Shown here: in pieces, positions 16,533 to 24,572 of the stretch
Layout of the letters: the number at the start of each line of letters is the position of its first letter
Numbering within the stretch: position 1 is the first letter of the stretch
Assembly: GCA_023460035.1 (NCBI GenBank)
Contig: JAEWRN010000040.1
Coordinates: forward strand, 1 to 64,000
Reading direction: 5' to 3'
DNA: 64,000 bases
DNA from: Bacillota bacterium
GTDB lineage: Bacteria > Bacillota > Clostridia > Oscillospirales > Ruminococcaceae
Notes under the pieces: model-generated
The model's database searches: none
Told to the model about the DNA's origin: nothing
What the model saw: only the letters and a program-made list of their open reading frames with translations
Position numbers and translations under genes: made by a program

Positions 16533-18008
16533 TTAGCGCAGCTTCCACGCAAGGTCAGACAGGAACAGGTCGTGTTCCAGCGCCTCGATGGTCGTGTCTT
16601 TGTTAATGTGCACAAACTCAATGTCCATCATGCGGGCCCAGTCGGCCATCTGTGTGGCCGTGACATCATAGGTGAGTACCGTGTGGTGCGCGCCGCCGGC
16701 AGTCAGCCAGGCTTCCAGCCCGGTCAGCAGGTCGGGCATGGCACGCCACATCACGCGGGCAACAGGCAGGTTGGGCATCGGCAAAATGGGTTTGACACAT
16801 TCAATGTCCTGGCAGATCAGCCGCAGGCGGCCGCCCATATCCACAAGGCTCACCACAATGGCATCGCCCTCGCGCCCCTCAAACACCAGCCGGGCGGGGT
16901 CGTTTTTGCCGCCAATGCCCAGCGCGTGTACCTCAATGCGGGGCTTTGCAGCCGCGACACTGGGGCAGACCTCCAGCATATGGGCACCCAGCGAGTACTC
17001 TTTGCCTTTTTCAAGGTTATAGGTGTAATCTTCCATAAAAGTAGTGCCGCCGGCTTTGCCCTCGGCCATCGCTTTGATGATGGCGGTCATGGCGGAAACC
17101 TTCCAATCGCCCTCGCCGCCGTAGCCGTAGCCGTGGGCCATCAGGTTCTGGCTGGCAAGGCCGGGCAGTTGCTCCATGCCGTACAGGTCCTCAAAGGTGT
17201 TGGTGTAGGCACTGCAGCCCTCGCGGTCCAGCATTTTGCGAATGGCAATTTCCTCGCGTGCCTGGTAACGCACGGCGTGCAGGTCGTCGGTGGCCATGTC
17301 GTAATGTTCTGCGTATTCGCGCATCTTTTCGCCAAGCTCTTCGTCGGTCACAGCGTTCATTGTCTCCACAAGTTCGCCCACCGGCCAGGTGTTCACCTGC
17401 CAGCCCAACTGCTTTTGCACTTCCACCTTGTCGCCCTCGGTCACGGCCACATTGCGCATGTTGTCGCCAAACCGCATCACGCGCAGGCTGCGCGAAAACG
17501 CGGCACCCACTGCGGCACGCATCCAGTCGCCCAGTTTGTTCTGCACGTCTTCATCCTGCCAGTACCCGGCCACAATTTTGCGGCGTACTCGCAGGCGTGC
17601 GGCAATAAAACCGTGCTCGCGGTCGCCGTGGGCGGCCTGATTGAGGTTCATAAAGTCCATGTCAATCTCTTCGTTCGGGATGGTGCGGTTATACTGTGTG
17701 GCAAAGTGGCAATACGGCTTTTGCAGCAGTTCCAGCCCTTCAATCCACATTTTGGCCGGGCTGAAGGTGTGCATCCACACCACAATGCCCGCGCAGTGGC
17801 TGTCGTAGTTGGCTTCGCGCACGACGTCGCTGATCTCCTGCGGGGTTTTGGCGGTCACCTTGTAAACCAGGCGGCAGGGCAGGCGGCCCGCTTTGTTCAT
17901 ACTGTCGGCCATTTCGGCGGCGCGTGCCGCCACGGTCTCTAAAACTTCCGGCCCATACAGGAACTGACTGCCCACGACGAACCAGAATTCATACTCTTTC
18001 ATTGCCAT
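16533..18008 (-). CDS. araA: L-arabinose isomerase
   Basis: 491 residues, the usual length. It converts L-arabinose to L-ribulose in the cytoplasm using Mn2+. Recognisable features include 'EFWFVVGSQFLYG' at the N-terminus, 'WMHTFSPAKMWI' near 80, 'MDFMNLNQAAHGDREHG' near 118, 'GYGYGGEGDWK' near 300 and the metal-site Glu in 'TTFMEDYTY' near 330. The ATG follows AAAAGGAG. It lies between the kinase gene and araD in one operon. Confidence 0.98.
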   Translation of the reverse strand: MAMKEYEFWFVVGSQFLYGPEVLETVAARAAEMADSMNKAGRLPCRLVYKVTAKTPQEISDVVREANYDSHCAGIVVWMHTFSPAKMWIEGLELLQKPYCHFATQYNRTIPNEEIDMDFMNLNQAAHGDREHGFIAARLRVRRKIVAGYWQDEDVQNKLGDWMRAAVGAAFSRSLRVMRFGDNMRNVAVTEGDKVEVQKQLGWQVNTWPVGELVETMNAVTDEELGEKMREYAEHYDMATDDLHAVRYQAREEIAIRKMLDREGCSAYTNTFEDLYGMEQLPGLASQNLMAHGYGYGGEGDWKVSAMTAIIKAMAEGKAGGTTFMEDYTYNLEKGKEYSLGAHMLEVCPSVAAAKPRIEVHALGIGGKNDPARLVFEGREGDAIVVSLVDMGGRLRLICQDIECVKPILPMPNLPVARVMWRAMPDLLTGLEAWLTAGGAHHTVLTYDVTATQMADWARMMDIEFVHINKDTTIEALEHDLFLSDLAWKLR

Positions 18009-18054
18009 AAATGATTACTCCTTTTATTGTGTTGTGTCGTGCGGTGTCGGCCGG

Positions 18055-19656
18055 TCAGCAAAGTGCTTCTACGGCGGCACGCTCGGCGGCAAGGCCTTTT
18101 TCATAAGCGGCAAGGTAAGTTGTAAACCCTGCAACGTCCTGCGGCAGCGGCGCGACGGTTGTCACCTGCTGGGCGGCAAATACCTGCGTTTTAAGGTAAT
18201 CCTCCAGTGTTTGGCCCGCGCTGCGGCGCACTGCAAAGGCGGCCAGCAGGGCCATGCCCCACGGCCCGCCCTCGCCAGAGGTCGGCATCACCGAAACGGG
18301 GGTGTCCATCGCGGCGGCCAGCATGCGCTGGCCGGCACCGGTGGCTTTAAAAAAGCCGCCGTGGCCCAGCAGGGCGTCTACCTGCACCTGTTCGCGCTGC
18401 AACAAAATCTGCATGCCGATGCGCAGGGTGGCAAGGGCACCGTACAGCTGTGCACGGGCAAAGTTTGCAAAGGTAAAGGCAACATCGGGGCGGCGCACCA
18501 GCAGCGGCCGGCCCGCGTCAAGGCCGGTCACCGGCTCGCCCGAAAAATAGTTGTACGACAGCACGCCGCCACAGTCCGCCTCACCCTCCAGCGCGGCATA
18601 AAACAGGGTGTCCAGCGCTTTGGGCATACTGCACGGGCAGCCCAGGGCCTCGGCAAACTGCCGCAGCAGCCCGGCCCATGCGTCGATGTCCGACGAGCAG
18701 TTGTTGCAGTGCACCATGGCCACCGGCCGCCCGGCGGGGGTGGTGACCATGTCGATTTCGGGGTACACGCGCGACAAGGGCTTTTGCAGCACAATCATCG
18801 CAAAAATGGAAGTGCCCGCCGACACATTACCGGTGCGCTGGGTGATGCTGTTCGTCGCCACCATGCCGGTGCCGGCGTCGCCCTCCGGCGGGCAAAGCGG
18901 AACCCCGGCGCTAAGCCGCCCGGTGGGGTCCAGCAGCTTTGCGCCCTCCGCCGTTAAGGTGCCGGCATCGTCGCCCGCGGCCAGCACCTGAGGCAGCAGG
19001 CCGCGCAGCTGCCAGTCATAGCCCATGCGCGCGGCCTCGGCATCAAATTTTGTCACCATCGCGGCATCATAATCACAGGCATCACTGTCGATGGGGAACA
19101 TGCCGGACGCTTCGCCCACGCCCAGCACCCGGCGCCCGGTGAGACGCCAGTGCACATAGCCCGCAAGCGTGGTTAAAAACGCAAGGCGCGGCAGGTGCTC
19201 TTCGCCGTTTAGCATCGCCTGGTAAAGGTGGGCAATACTCCAGCGCTGGGGGATATTAAAGCCCAGCAGCTCTGTCAGCTTGACTGCGGCGGGCTCGGTC
19301 ATTGTGTTGCGCCAGGTGCGAAATTCGGCCAGCTGGGTGCCCGCGGCATCAAACGGCAGGTAGCCGTGCATCATGGCCGAAAACCCCAGCGCGGCAAGGG
19401 CTGTCAGCGGGGTGCCGTATTCTTCTTCCACCCGCTGGGCCAGCATGCGGTAGCTGGCCTGAATACCGGCCCACACATCGTCAAGGTGGTAGGTCCACAC
19501 CCCGTTTTCATACCGGTTTTCCCAGTCGTAAATGCCGGTGGCAAGCGGCAGGTGGTCGTCGCCAATCAACACCGCCTTGATGCGGGTAGAACCCAGTTCG
19601 ATGCCGAGTACCGCCCGCCCTTCGCGAATGGCGGCAGTGGCGTTCTCTTTGGTCAT
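18055..19656 (-). CDS. araB: FGGY-family carbohydrate kinase (ribulokinase role)
   Basis: 533 residues. FGGY sugar kinase with N-terminal phosphate loop 'GIELGSTRIKAVLI' (about 18-31) and C-terminal ATP-site motif 'GHGGFFKATGAGQRMLAAAM' (about 437-456). In this position between araR and araA it should phosphorylate L-ribulose. It is slightly shorter than E. coli AraB (about 566) and belongs to the clostridial branch often annotated simply as carbohydrate kinase, so the symbol rests on context. The ATG at 19656 follows GAGAGGGG; the 79 codons open upstream cover the operators and are not coding. Confidence 0.88.
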   Translation of the reverse strand: MTKENATAAIREGRAVLGIELGSTRIKAVLIGDDHLPLATGIYDWENRYENGVWTYHLDDVWAGIQASYRMLAQRVEEEYGTPLTALAALGFSAMMHGYLPFDAAGTQLAEFRTWRNTMTEPAAVKLTELLGFNIPQRWSIAHLYQAMLNGEEHLPRLAFLTTLAGYVHWRLTGRRVLGVGEASGMFPIDSDACDYDAAMVTKFDAEAARMGYDWQLRGLLPQVLAAGDDAGTLTAEGAKLLDPTGRLSAGVPLCPPEGDAGTGMVATNSITQRTGNVSAGTSIFAMIVLQKPLSRVYPEIDMVTTPAGRPVAMVHCNNCSSDIDAWAGLLRQFAEALGCPCSMPKALDTLFYAALEGEADCGGVLSYNYFSGEPVTGLDAGRPLLVRRPDVAFTFANFARAQLYGALATLRIGMQILLQREQVQVDALLGHGGFFKATGAGQRMLAAAMDTPVSVMPTSGEGGPWGMALLAAFAVRRSAGQTLEDYLKTQVFAAQQVTTVAPLPQDVAGFTTYLAAYEKGLAAERAAVEALC

Positions 19657-19682
19657 AGTGGTCGGGCCCCTCTCACAAACAA

Positions 19683-19730
19683 TTTTGTAGGTACAATTTT
19701 TAAAACAAACGAAAACTTGTATGTACAACT
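19683..19730 (-). promoter_or_regulatory. Two AraR operators in front of araB
   Basis: Two 16-base near-palindromes resembling the Bacillus AraR box ATTTGTACGTACAAAT: TTTTGTAGGTACAATT (19683-19698) and ACTTGTATGTACAACT (19715-19730). Their centres are 32 bases apart, about three helical turns, so two repressor dimers could bind cooperatively on one face. They lie 27-75 bases upstream of the araB start, over the expected promoter. Confidence 0.82.
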
Positions 19731-19789
19731 TACACCCAAATGATACCGCACTACCACCGTTGGATACAAGGGCAAACATCACTAAAAAA

Positions 19790-19829
19790 GCCGCATTGCT
19801 TTTGGAAGAAACACCCAAAATAATGCGGC
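19790..19829 (-). terminator. Terminator of araR
   Basis: Outer arms GCCGCATT/AATGCGGC (19790-19797, 19822-19829) with inner pairing TTTTGG/CCAAAA, followed on the minus strand by six T. It isolates araR from the araBAD promoter. Confidence 0.85.
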
Positions 19830-19956
19830 AGCCCTGCAAGATTGTGGTTTTGCGGCGGGATATGGCAAAACAAAAGCCCCAGCGCGGGGGCAAAAGTTAT
19901 AATAAAACGTCTGTAAATGACAATAAAAAGGCAGCCGTCAGGCAGACCTTGATAAA

Positions 19957-20988
19957 TTAATCCACGCTCCACGGCAGCACGGTGGGCTGCTGCGGGTGCC
20001 CGGCCAGAATGCCCAGCATTTTTTCGGCCGCAAGGCGGCCCAGCTGTTCTTTGGGGTTTGACAGTGAAAAAAACGGCGGGGAGGACAGCTGGGCAATCGT
20101 GCTGTTGTCAAAGCTGACCACCTCTACCTGCCCGGAGGCACCGGTTTCCTGTAAATAGCGGGTGACCTGCAGCGCCACTTCGTCGTTATAGCAAAGCACG
20201 GCGGTGCAGCCTGCCAGCACTGCGCCGGTGCCGGTGGCAAGCAGGCTGTCGCGGTTTTCGGTGGTGAACCACAGCACATGGTCATCCTCCACGGCAAGGC
20301 CGGCCTCGCGCAGGGTTTCGGCATAGCCCGCATAGCGGCGGTGCCCTTGGATATCATCGCTTTTAAACAGCCCGGCAATACGGCGGTGCCCGCCGCGCAG
20401 CAGCAGCTCGGTGGCAAGGCGCCCGCCCGCGCGGTCATCCGCCACCACATAGACCGGTTTTTTGAGGTCCGGGTAAAAACCGTTGATAAACACCACGGGG
20501 ATACCCAGTGCCGCAAAGCGGTCGTATAAATCAATATTGGGGTTGGGCAGTGCGGTTTTGGTGCCCTCGACAATCAGCCCGTCCACCGGCTTTTGCAGCA
20601 GCTCGGTTAAAATGCGCCGCTCATTGTCCACCCGGTTGTGGGTGGCACTCAGCAGTGGGGTGTAGCCGTTTTTCGACAGCACGTCGTCGATGCCGTGCAA
20701 AATGGCGGGGAAGATGTATTCGCCGATGTAGGTGGTGATAACCGCGATATTGTGCGTCGCTTCTCGCCTTGGGGCGGCGCTGCGCACATAGGTGCCGCTG
20801 CCCTGCACGCGGGTGGTCAGGCCCTCGTTTTCCAGCAGGGCCATGGCCTGCCGCACGGTTTGGCGACTGTACCCGGTGGCACTGGCCAGCTCGTTTTCGC
20901 TGGGCAGCCGCTGCCCGCCGGTGTAAACGCCATTTTGAATTTCGGTGCGCAACCGGTCGGCCAGCTGCGCATATTTGTGTTCGCTCAA
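19957..20988 (-). CDS. araR: Arabinose repressor, GntR head with LacI-type sensor domain
   Basis: 343 residues. An N-terminal GntR winged helix (about 1-70, 'RLPSENELASATGYSRQTVRQAMALLENEGL') is joined to a LacI/GalR-type sugar-binding domain (about 78-343, 'IPVVFINGFY', 'GYAETLREAGL', 'VEVVSFDNSTIAQLS'). This combination defines AraR of Firmicutes, which leaves its operator when L-arabinose binds. The start appears to be TTG 20988, preceded by GGTGG. It has its own terminator, and an upstream TTGTAT-C-ATACAA palindrome may be its own operator. Confidence 0.92.
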   Translation of the reverse strand: MSEHKYAQLADRLRTEIQNGVYTGGQRLPSENELASATGYSRQTVRQAMALLENEGLTTRVQGSGTYVRSAAPRREATHNIAVITTYIGEYIFPAILHGIDDVLSKNGYTPLLSATHNRVDNERRILTELLQKPVDGLIVEGTKTALPNPNIDLYDRFAALGIPVVFINGFYPDLKKPVYVVADDRAGGRLATELLLRGGHRRIAGLFKSDDIQGHRRYAGYAETLREAGLAVEDDHVLWFTTENRDSLLATGTGAVLAGCTAVLCYNDEVALQVTRYLQETGASGQVEVVSFDNSTIAQLSSPPFFSLSNPKEQLGRLAAEKMLGILAGHPQQPTVLPWSVD

Positions 20989-21352
20989 AAAATACCACCA
21001 TCCCGCAACTGCTGTGTTGCCATTGTTTTTCTAATTGTATCATACAACTTGTGTTTTGCAATGCCGCTTACAAAAAAATAACAACCCTCTTTTGCGCTGC
21101 CGCCGTGCGCGGTACCCCGTTGCATGCATTTTATTGCAAAAAGGCTACAAAACACCGGGCGAAAAGACATAAAAAACGCGTAAAGCGGGCGCAGCGTGCA
21201 AAAGTATGCCTTTTTTCTGCAACAATATTAGCAGAAGTCACAATGGGCAGCGGCAGTGCGGTTTGTTATAATAACAAGAATAACATAAAAATACTGGGCA
21301 AAAAGGCAACAACATGGTGCGGCGCGGTTGCGGGGCCCGGCGGGCAGAAGGG
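20989..21352. promoter_or_regulatory. araR / cidAB intergenic region
   Basis: 364 bases without a gene. Near araR, TTGTATCATACAA (21035-21047) is a palindrome of AraR half-sites and suggests autoregulation. Near the cidA side, TATAAT (21267-21272) lies inside the palindrome TTGTTAT-A-ATAACAA (21063 half to 21077), a possible operator over the -10 box of the CidA/CidB genes; the -35 box is weak. The middle part shows nothing recognisable. Confidence 0.5.
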
Positions 21353-21739
21353 ATGAGGGGGATTTTGAAGGTTCTTTGGCAGGTTGGCATTTTGTTTGCC
21401 GTTTGTTTTTTGGCGCAGGGCGCGGTAGAGCTGCTGCCGTTTGCTTTTCCGGCCAGTGTGCTGGCCATGGTGTTTGTGTTTTTGCTGCTGCTGACGGGTA
21501 TTTTAAAGAAGAAACAAATTAAAGAGCTGGCCGACTGGTTTTCGCAGAACATGGCGTTTTTGTTTGTGCCGTACAGTGTCGGTGTTATTCAGTATTTTGA
21601 CGTCATCCGCCAAAACCTGTTCGGCATTTTGTTTATCAGCATGGGCACAATGCTGTTTACCTTTGCCGTCACCGGTTGGGCGGTGAAGGGGCTGATGCGG
21701 CTGCAACAAAAGCTGGAAAGGGGGCACGAACATGGCTGA
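21353..21739 (+). CDS. CidA/LrgA holin-like membrane protein
   Basis: 128 residues with four membrane segments, and a charged C-terminus. The family pattern 'LPFAFPASVLAMVFVFLLLLTGILK' is near residues 24-48, and 'LFVPYSVGVIQYF' near 68. CidA/LrgA proteins pair with CidB/LrgB in the membrane; they were described as holin-like and more recently linked to export of pyruvate and overflow metabolites. The start is uncertain: ATG 21353 fits family length, and an ATG 13 codons upstream (21314) is possible. The stop overlaps the start of the CidB-like gene by eight bases. Confidence 0.85.
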   Translation: MRGILKVLWQVGILFAVCFLAQGAVELLPFAFPASVLAMVFVFLLLLTGILKKKQIKELADWFSQNMAFLFVPYSVGVIQYFDVIRQNLFGILFISMGTMLFTFAVTGWAVKGLMRLQQKLERGHEHG

Positions 21740-22424
21740 AGTGTTTTCAAACCCGGTGTTCGGCATCGCTATTTCAATTGCCGCCTACGCGGTGGGTGTG
21801 TGGGTGAACAAGCGGCTTAAAACCCCGCTGGCAAACCCGCTGCTGATCGCGCTGATTTTGCTGGTAATCTTTTTTGTCGTCACGGGCATCCCGCTGGAAT
21901 ATTATAATGAGGGCGGCGACATGATCAGCTTTCTGATCTTCCCCGCCACCGCGTCGATTGGCATGTCGATTTATGATAATTTTGACCTGCTGAAACGCAA
22001 CCTGCTGCCGGTGCTGGGCGGCTGCCTTGTGGGCGCAATCAGCAGTGTGGGCAGCATTTGGCTGCTGGCCAAGCTGTTTGGTATGGACAGCACGCTGATT
22101 GCCAGCCTGCTGCCGAAATCGGTCACCACGGCAATCGCCCTGCCCCTCAGCGAGCAGAACGGCGGCATCCCGCAAATTACGATGGTGGCGGTGGTGCTTG
22201 CGGGCACCATGGGCGCCGTGCTGGGGCCCACCCTTGCAAAGCTGTTTCACATTGCCGACAGCAAGGTGGCAACGGGGCTTGCCATTGGCTGTTCCAGCCA
22301 TGCGGCGGGCACCAGCACCGCGGTGCAGATGGGCGAAGCCGAGGGCGCGATGAGCGGCCTTGCCATTGGGGTATGCGGCCTGTTTACCGTGCTGCTGTCG
22401 CTGTTTTTTAAATATTTGCTGTAA
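21732..22424 (+). CDS. CidB/LrgB family membrane protein
   Basis: 230 residues, mostly hydrophobic. The LrgB-family signatures 'LIALILLVIFF' at the start, 'LLPKSVTTAIALPLSE' near 124-140 and 'AIGCSSHAAGTSTAVQMGEAEGAMSGLAI' near 178-206 are clear. It forms a two-gene unit with the CidA-like protein, overlapping it by eight bases, and is ended by a strong terminator. No LytSR-type regulator lies beside it. Confidence 0.93.
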   Translation: MAEVFSNPVFGIAISIAAYAVGVWVNKRLKTPLANPLLIALILLVIFFVVTGIPLEYYNEGGDMISFLIFPATASIGMSIYDNFDLLKRNLLPVLGGCLVGAISSVGSIWLLAKLFGMDSTLIASLLPKSVTTAIALPLSEQNGGIPQITMVAVVLAGTMGAVLGPTLAKLFHIADSKVATGLAIGCSSHAAGTSTAVQMGEAEGAMSGLAIGVCGLFTVLLSLFFKYLL

Positions 22425-22429
22425 CGGTG

Positions 22430-22473
22430 TGCGGCCCGGCGGCCCCGGTGGGGGTTGTGGGCCGCATTTTTTT
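22430..22473 (+). terminator. Terminator after the CidA/CidB pair
   Basis: TGCGGCCC pairs with GGGCCGCA (22430-22437, 22459-22466), followed by seven T. It is six bases past the stop codon. Confidence 0.88.
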
Positions 22474-22567
22474 GTGTATACTAAAAGGTACGGCACTGCC
22501 GGTGCCGCTGTAAAACACATTATCGCAATAAAAAGCGAACAATCAATAATGTAAGAAGGCGAAAACA

Positions 22568-23800
22568 ATGGACCAGAAGTTACTTGAATTATACGCGCGC
22601 TTTGCCGTGCAGGTGGGGGTTGGGGTGTTGCCCGGCCAGACGTTGATGATTTCGGCGCCGGTAGAGGCGGCCGATTTTGCCCGTCTTTGCGCCCGCGAAG
22701 CGCTGAAAGCCGGCGCGAGGGATGTGAGCGTGCGCTATAAAGATGAAAAAATAGACCGCGCCCGGTACGAGCTTGCAAGCGAAGAGGCCTTGTGCGACGT
22801 GCCCCCTTGGCTGGAGCGCAGCTACCTTGATTATGTAGAGCGGCCCGGCGGCGCGTCGATTTTGCACATTTTGGGCGAGGACCCCGAGGCCTTTTTGGGG
22901 CTGGACGGCAGCAAGATTAACCGCGCGCAGCAGGCACAAAAAAACGCATTGAAAACCTGGCGCAACATGACGATGAACGACCGCGTGGCATGGTGCATCG
23001 TTGCCGTGCCCACCGAGACATGGGCGAAAAAAGTGTTCCCCGCCCTTGCGCCGGCCAAGGCGGTAGAGCAGCTGTGGCAAACGATTTTTGACGTTTGCCG
23101 CGTCACCGGGGGCGACCCGGTCACCGCGTGGGAGCAGCACATCACGCTCACCAGTGAAAAGCGCGACCAGCTGAACGCGTTGCAGCTTGTCTCGTTGCAC
23201 TTTGAAACCGCACGGGGCACCGACCTTGTGGTGGGTCTTGCCGACGGGGCCGTGTTTGAGGGCGCGGCAAGCCATACCCCGGCGGGCCAGCGGTTCATTG
23301 CCAATGTGCCCACCGAAGAGGTGTTTACCGCGCCGCACAAAGACAGGGTGGACGGCATTGTATATGGCACAAAGCCGTATGTGTACAACGGCGACCTGAT
23401 TGAGGATTTCTGGGTGCGGTTTGAGCACGGGCGCGTGGTGGACAGCGGTGCCGCCAAAAACGCGCAGCTGCTGCGCACCCTACTGGACACCGACGAGGGC
23501 AGCCGGTCGATCGGCGAAGTGGCGCTGGTGCCCGCCACCAGCCCCATCAACCGCAGCGGCGTGCTGTTTTACAACACGCTGTTTGATGAAAACGCCGCCT
23601 GCCACATTGCGTTTGGCGACGGTTACCCCGGCACGATACGGGGCGGCAGCGATATGACGCAGGACGAACTGCTGGCCCACGGGGTCAACCACAGTGTTGT
23701 GCATGAGGATGTGATGATCGGCGCGGAGGATTTGCGCATTACCGGCACGACCCGCGCGGGCGAAACCGTGCCCATTTTTGAAAACGGGGTGTGGGCCTAA
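22568..23800 (+). CDS. Aminopeptidase, M29 (thermophilic aminopeptidase) family
   Basis: 410 residues, cytoplasmic metallo-exopeptidase that removes N-terminal amino acids from peptides. Metal-binding family motifs are visible: 'FIANVPTEEVFTAPHKDRVDG' (about 248-268) with two Glu, 'ENAACHIAFGDGYPG' (about 341-355) and 'GVNHSVVHEDVMIG' (about 372-385). Length and layout match Bacillus AmpS/PepS. The gene stands alone with a GAAGGC-type ribosome site and its own upstream spacer after the CidB terminator. Confidence 0.94.
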   Translation: MDQKLLELYARFAVQVGVGVLPGQTLMISAPVEAADFARLCAREALKAGARDVSVRYKDEKIDRARYELASEEALCDVPPWLERSYLDYVERPGGASILHILGEDPEAFLGLDGSKINRAQQAQKNALKTWRNMTMNDRVAWCIVAVPTETWAKKVFPALAPAKAVEQLWQTIFDVCRVTGGDPVTAWEQHITLTSEKRDQLNALQLVSLHFETARGTDLVVGLADGAVFEGAASHTPAGQRFIANVPTEEVFTAPHKDRVDGIVYGTKPYVYNGDLIEDFWVRFEHGRVVDSGAAKNAQLLRTLLDTDEGSRSIGEVALVPATSPINRSGVLFYNTLFDENAACHIAFGDGYPGTIRGGSDMTQDELLAHGVNHSVVHEDVMIGAEDLRITGTTRAGETVPIFENGVWA

Positions 23801-23876
23801 GCGTGCGCCCGCCGCCCGGCGGCAGGGAAACACAAGGTAAAAAACGGTAAAACCGCCCGCAGGGGGCGCAAAACAC

Positions 23877-23905
23877 TTGCATCTTATAAATAAATATGGT
23901 ATAGT
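23877..23905 (+). promoter_or_regulatory. Promoter of the rimP-nusA-infB operon
   Basis: TTGCAT (23877-23882), 17 bases, TATAGT (23900-23905), in an AT-rich patch that stands out from its GC-rich surroundings. The start of transcription would be near 23912, about 20 bases before the leader hairpin. Confidence 0.8.
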
Positions 23906-23930
23906 AGCTTAGTAAGAAGATGACAACCAT

Positions 23931-23958
23931 GGAGCGTGGGCCGCAAGGCCCGCGCTTC
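23931..23958 (+). ncRNA. rimP-leader-type hairpin
   Basis: A 12-base-pair stem closed by a GCAA tetraloop (943-946 of the 23 kb region), containing GTGGGCC/GGCCCGC. It occupies the 5' leader of rimP, where clostridia and bacilli carry a conserved short RNA hairpin (the rimP leader). Its role is not settled; control of this operon by one of its products is the usual proposal. Confidence 0.7.
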
Positions 23959-24018
23959 CTGTTTGTAACGGCGGTTTTTTGCGCGCTGCGCAAGGGCCGA
24001 ACGCTGCGGAGGTGTACA

Positions 24019-24504
24019 ATGGCAAAAGGCAAGGGCGGCAACACGGTTGCTGTCGTCGAGGGCATCGCCCGCCCGGTAGTGGAACAGCTGGGCTATCGGC
24101 TTTGGGATGTGCGGTACGAAAAAGAGGGGCCGGATTATTTTTTGCGGGTGCTGATTGATAAAGACGGCCTGATGGACACCGACGACTGCGAAAAGGTCTC
24201 CCGCGCGCTCGACCCGCTGATCGACGAGGCGGACCCCATTGAGGGCAGTTATTACTTTGAGGTCGGCAGCCCCGGCCTTGGCCGCCGGTTAACGCGGCCC
24301 GAGCATTTTGCCGCCGTACAGGGGCAAAAGGTGCTGCTGCGCCTGTACCGCCCGGCCGAAACCGGCGAAAAAGAGCTGACCGGCCTGCTGGCTGGTGCCG
24401 ACGCCGCGGGCGTAAGCCTGCAAATGGACGGCGGCGTGCGCACGGTTGCCATGGCGGACATTGCGCTGGCAAAGCTGTGCGATGACGAAGACCTTTTTTC
24501 TTGA
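24019..24504 (+). CDS. rimP: Ribosome maturation factor RimP
   Basis: 161 residues. RimP helps 30S subunit assembly. The family pattern is clear: 'GYRLWDVRYEKEGPDYFLRVLIDKDG' (about 29-54), 'DDCEKVSRALDPLID' and 'YYFEVGSPGLGRRLTRPEHF' (about 79-98). ATG 24019 is chosen because GGAGG lies seven bases before it; the open frame upstream is the leader RNA. First gene of the operon, as in nearly all Firmicutes. Confidence 0.96.
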   Translation: MAKGKGGNTVAVVEGIARPVVEQLGYRLWDVRYEKEGPDYFLRVLIDKDGLMDTDDCEKVSRALDPLIDEADPIEGSYYFEVGSPGLGRRLTRPEHFAAVQGQKVLLRLYRPAETGEKELTGLLAGADAAGVSLQMDGGVRTVAMADIALAKLCDDEDLFS

Positions 24505-24572
24505 CCCCGCACAAGAGTATAAAGACAGAATAAAGCCCGCCGCGCTGCGGGCCAGGGAGGATATCAGAAGAC

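Noticed and set aside
16572..17942. 456-codon plus-strand frame across araA
   Set aside because: Antisense shadow of a certain isomerase gene, low-complexity composition.
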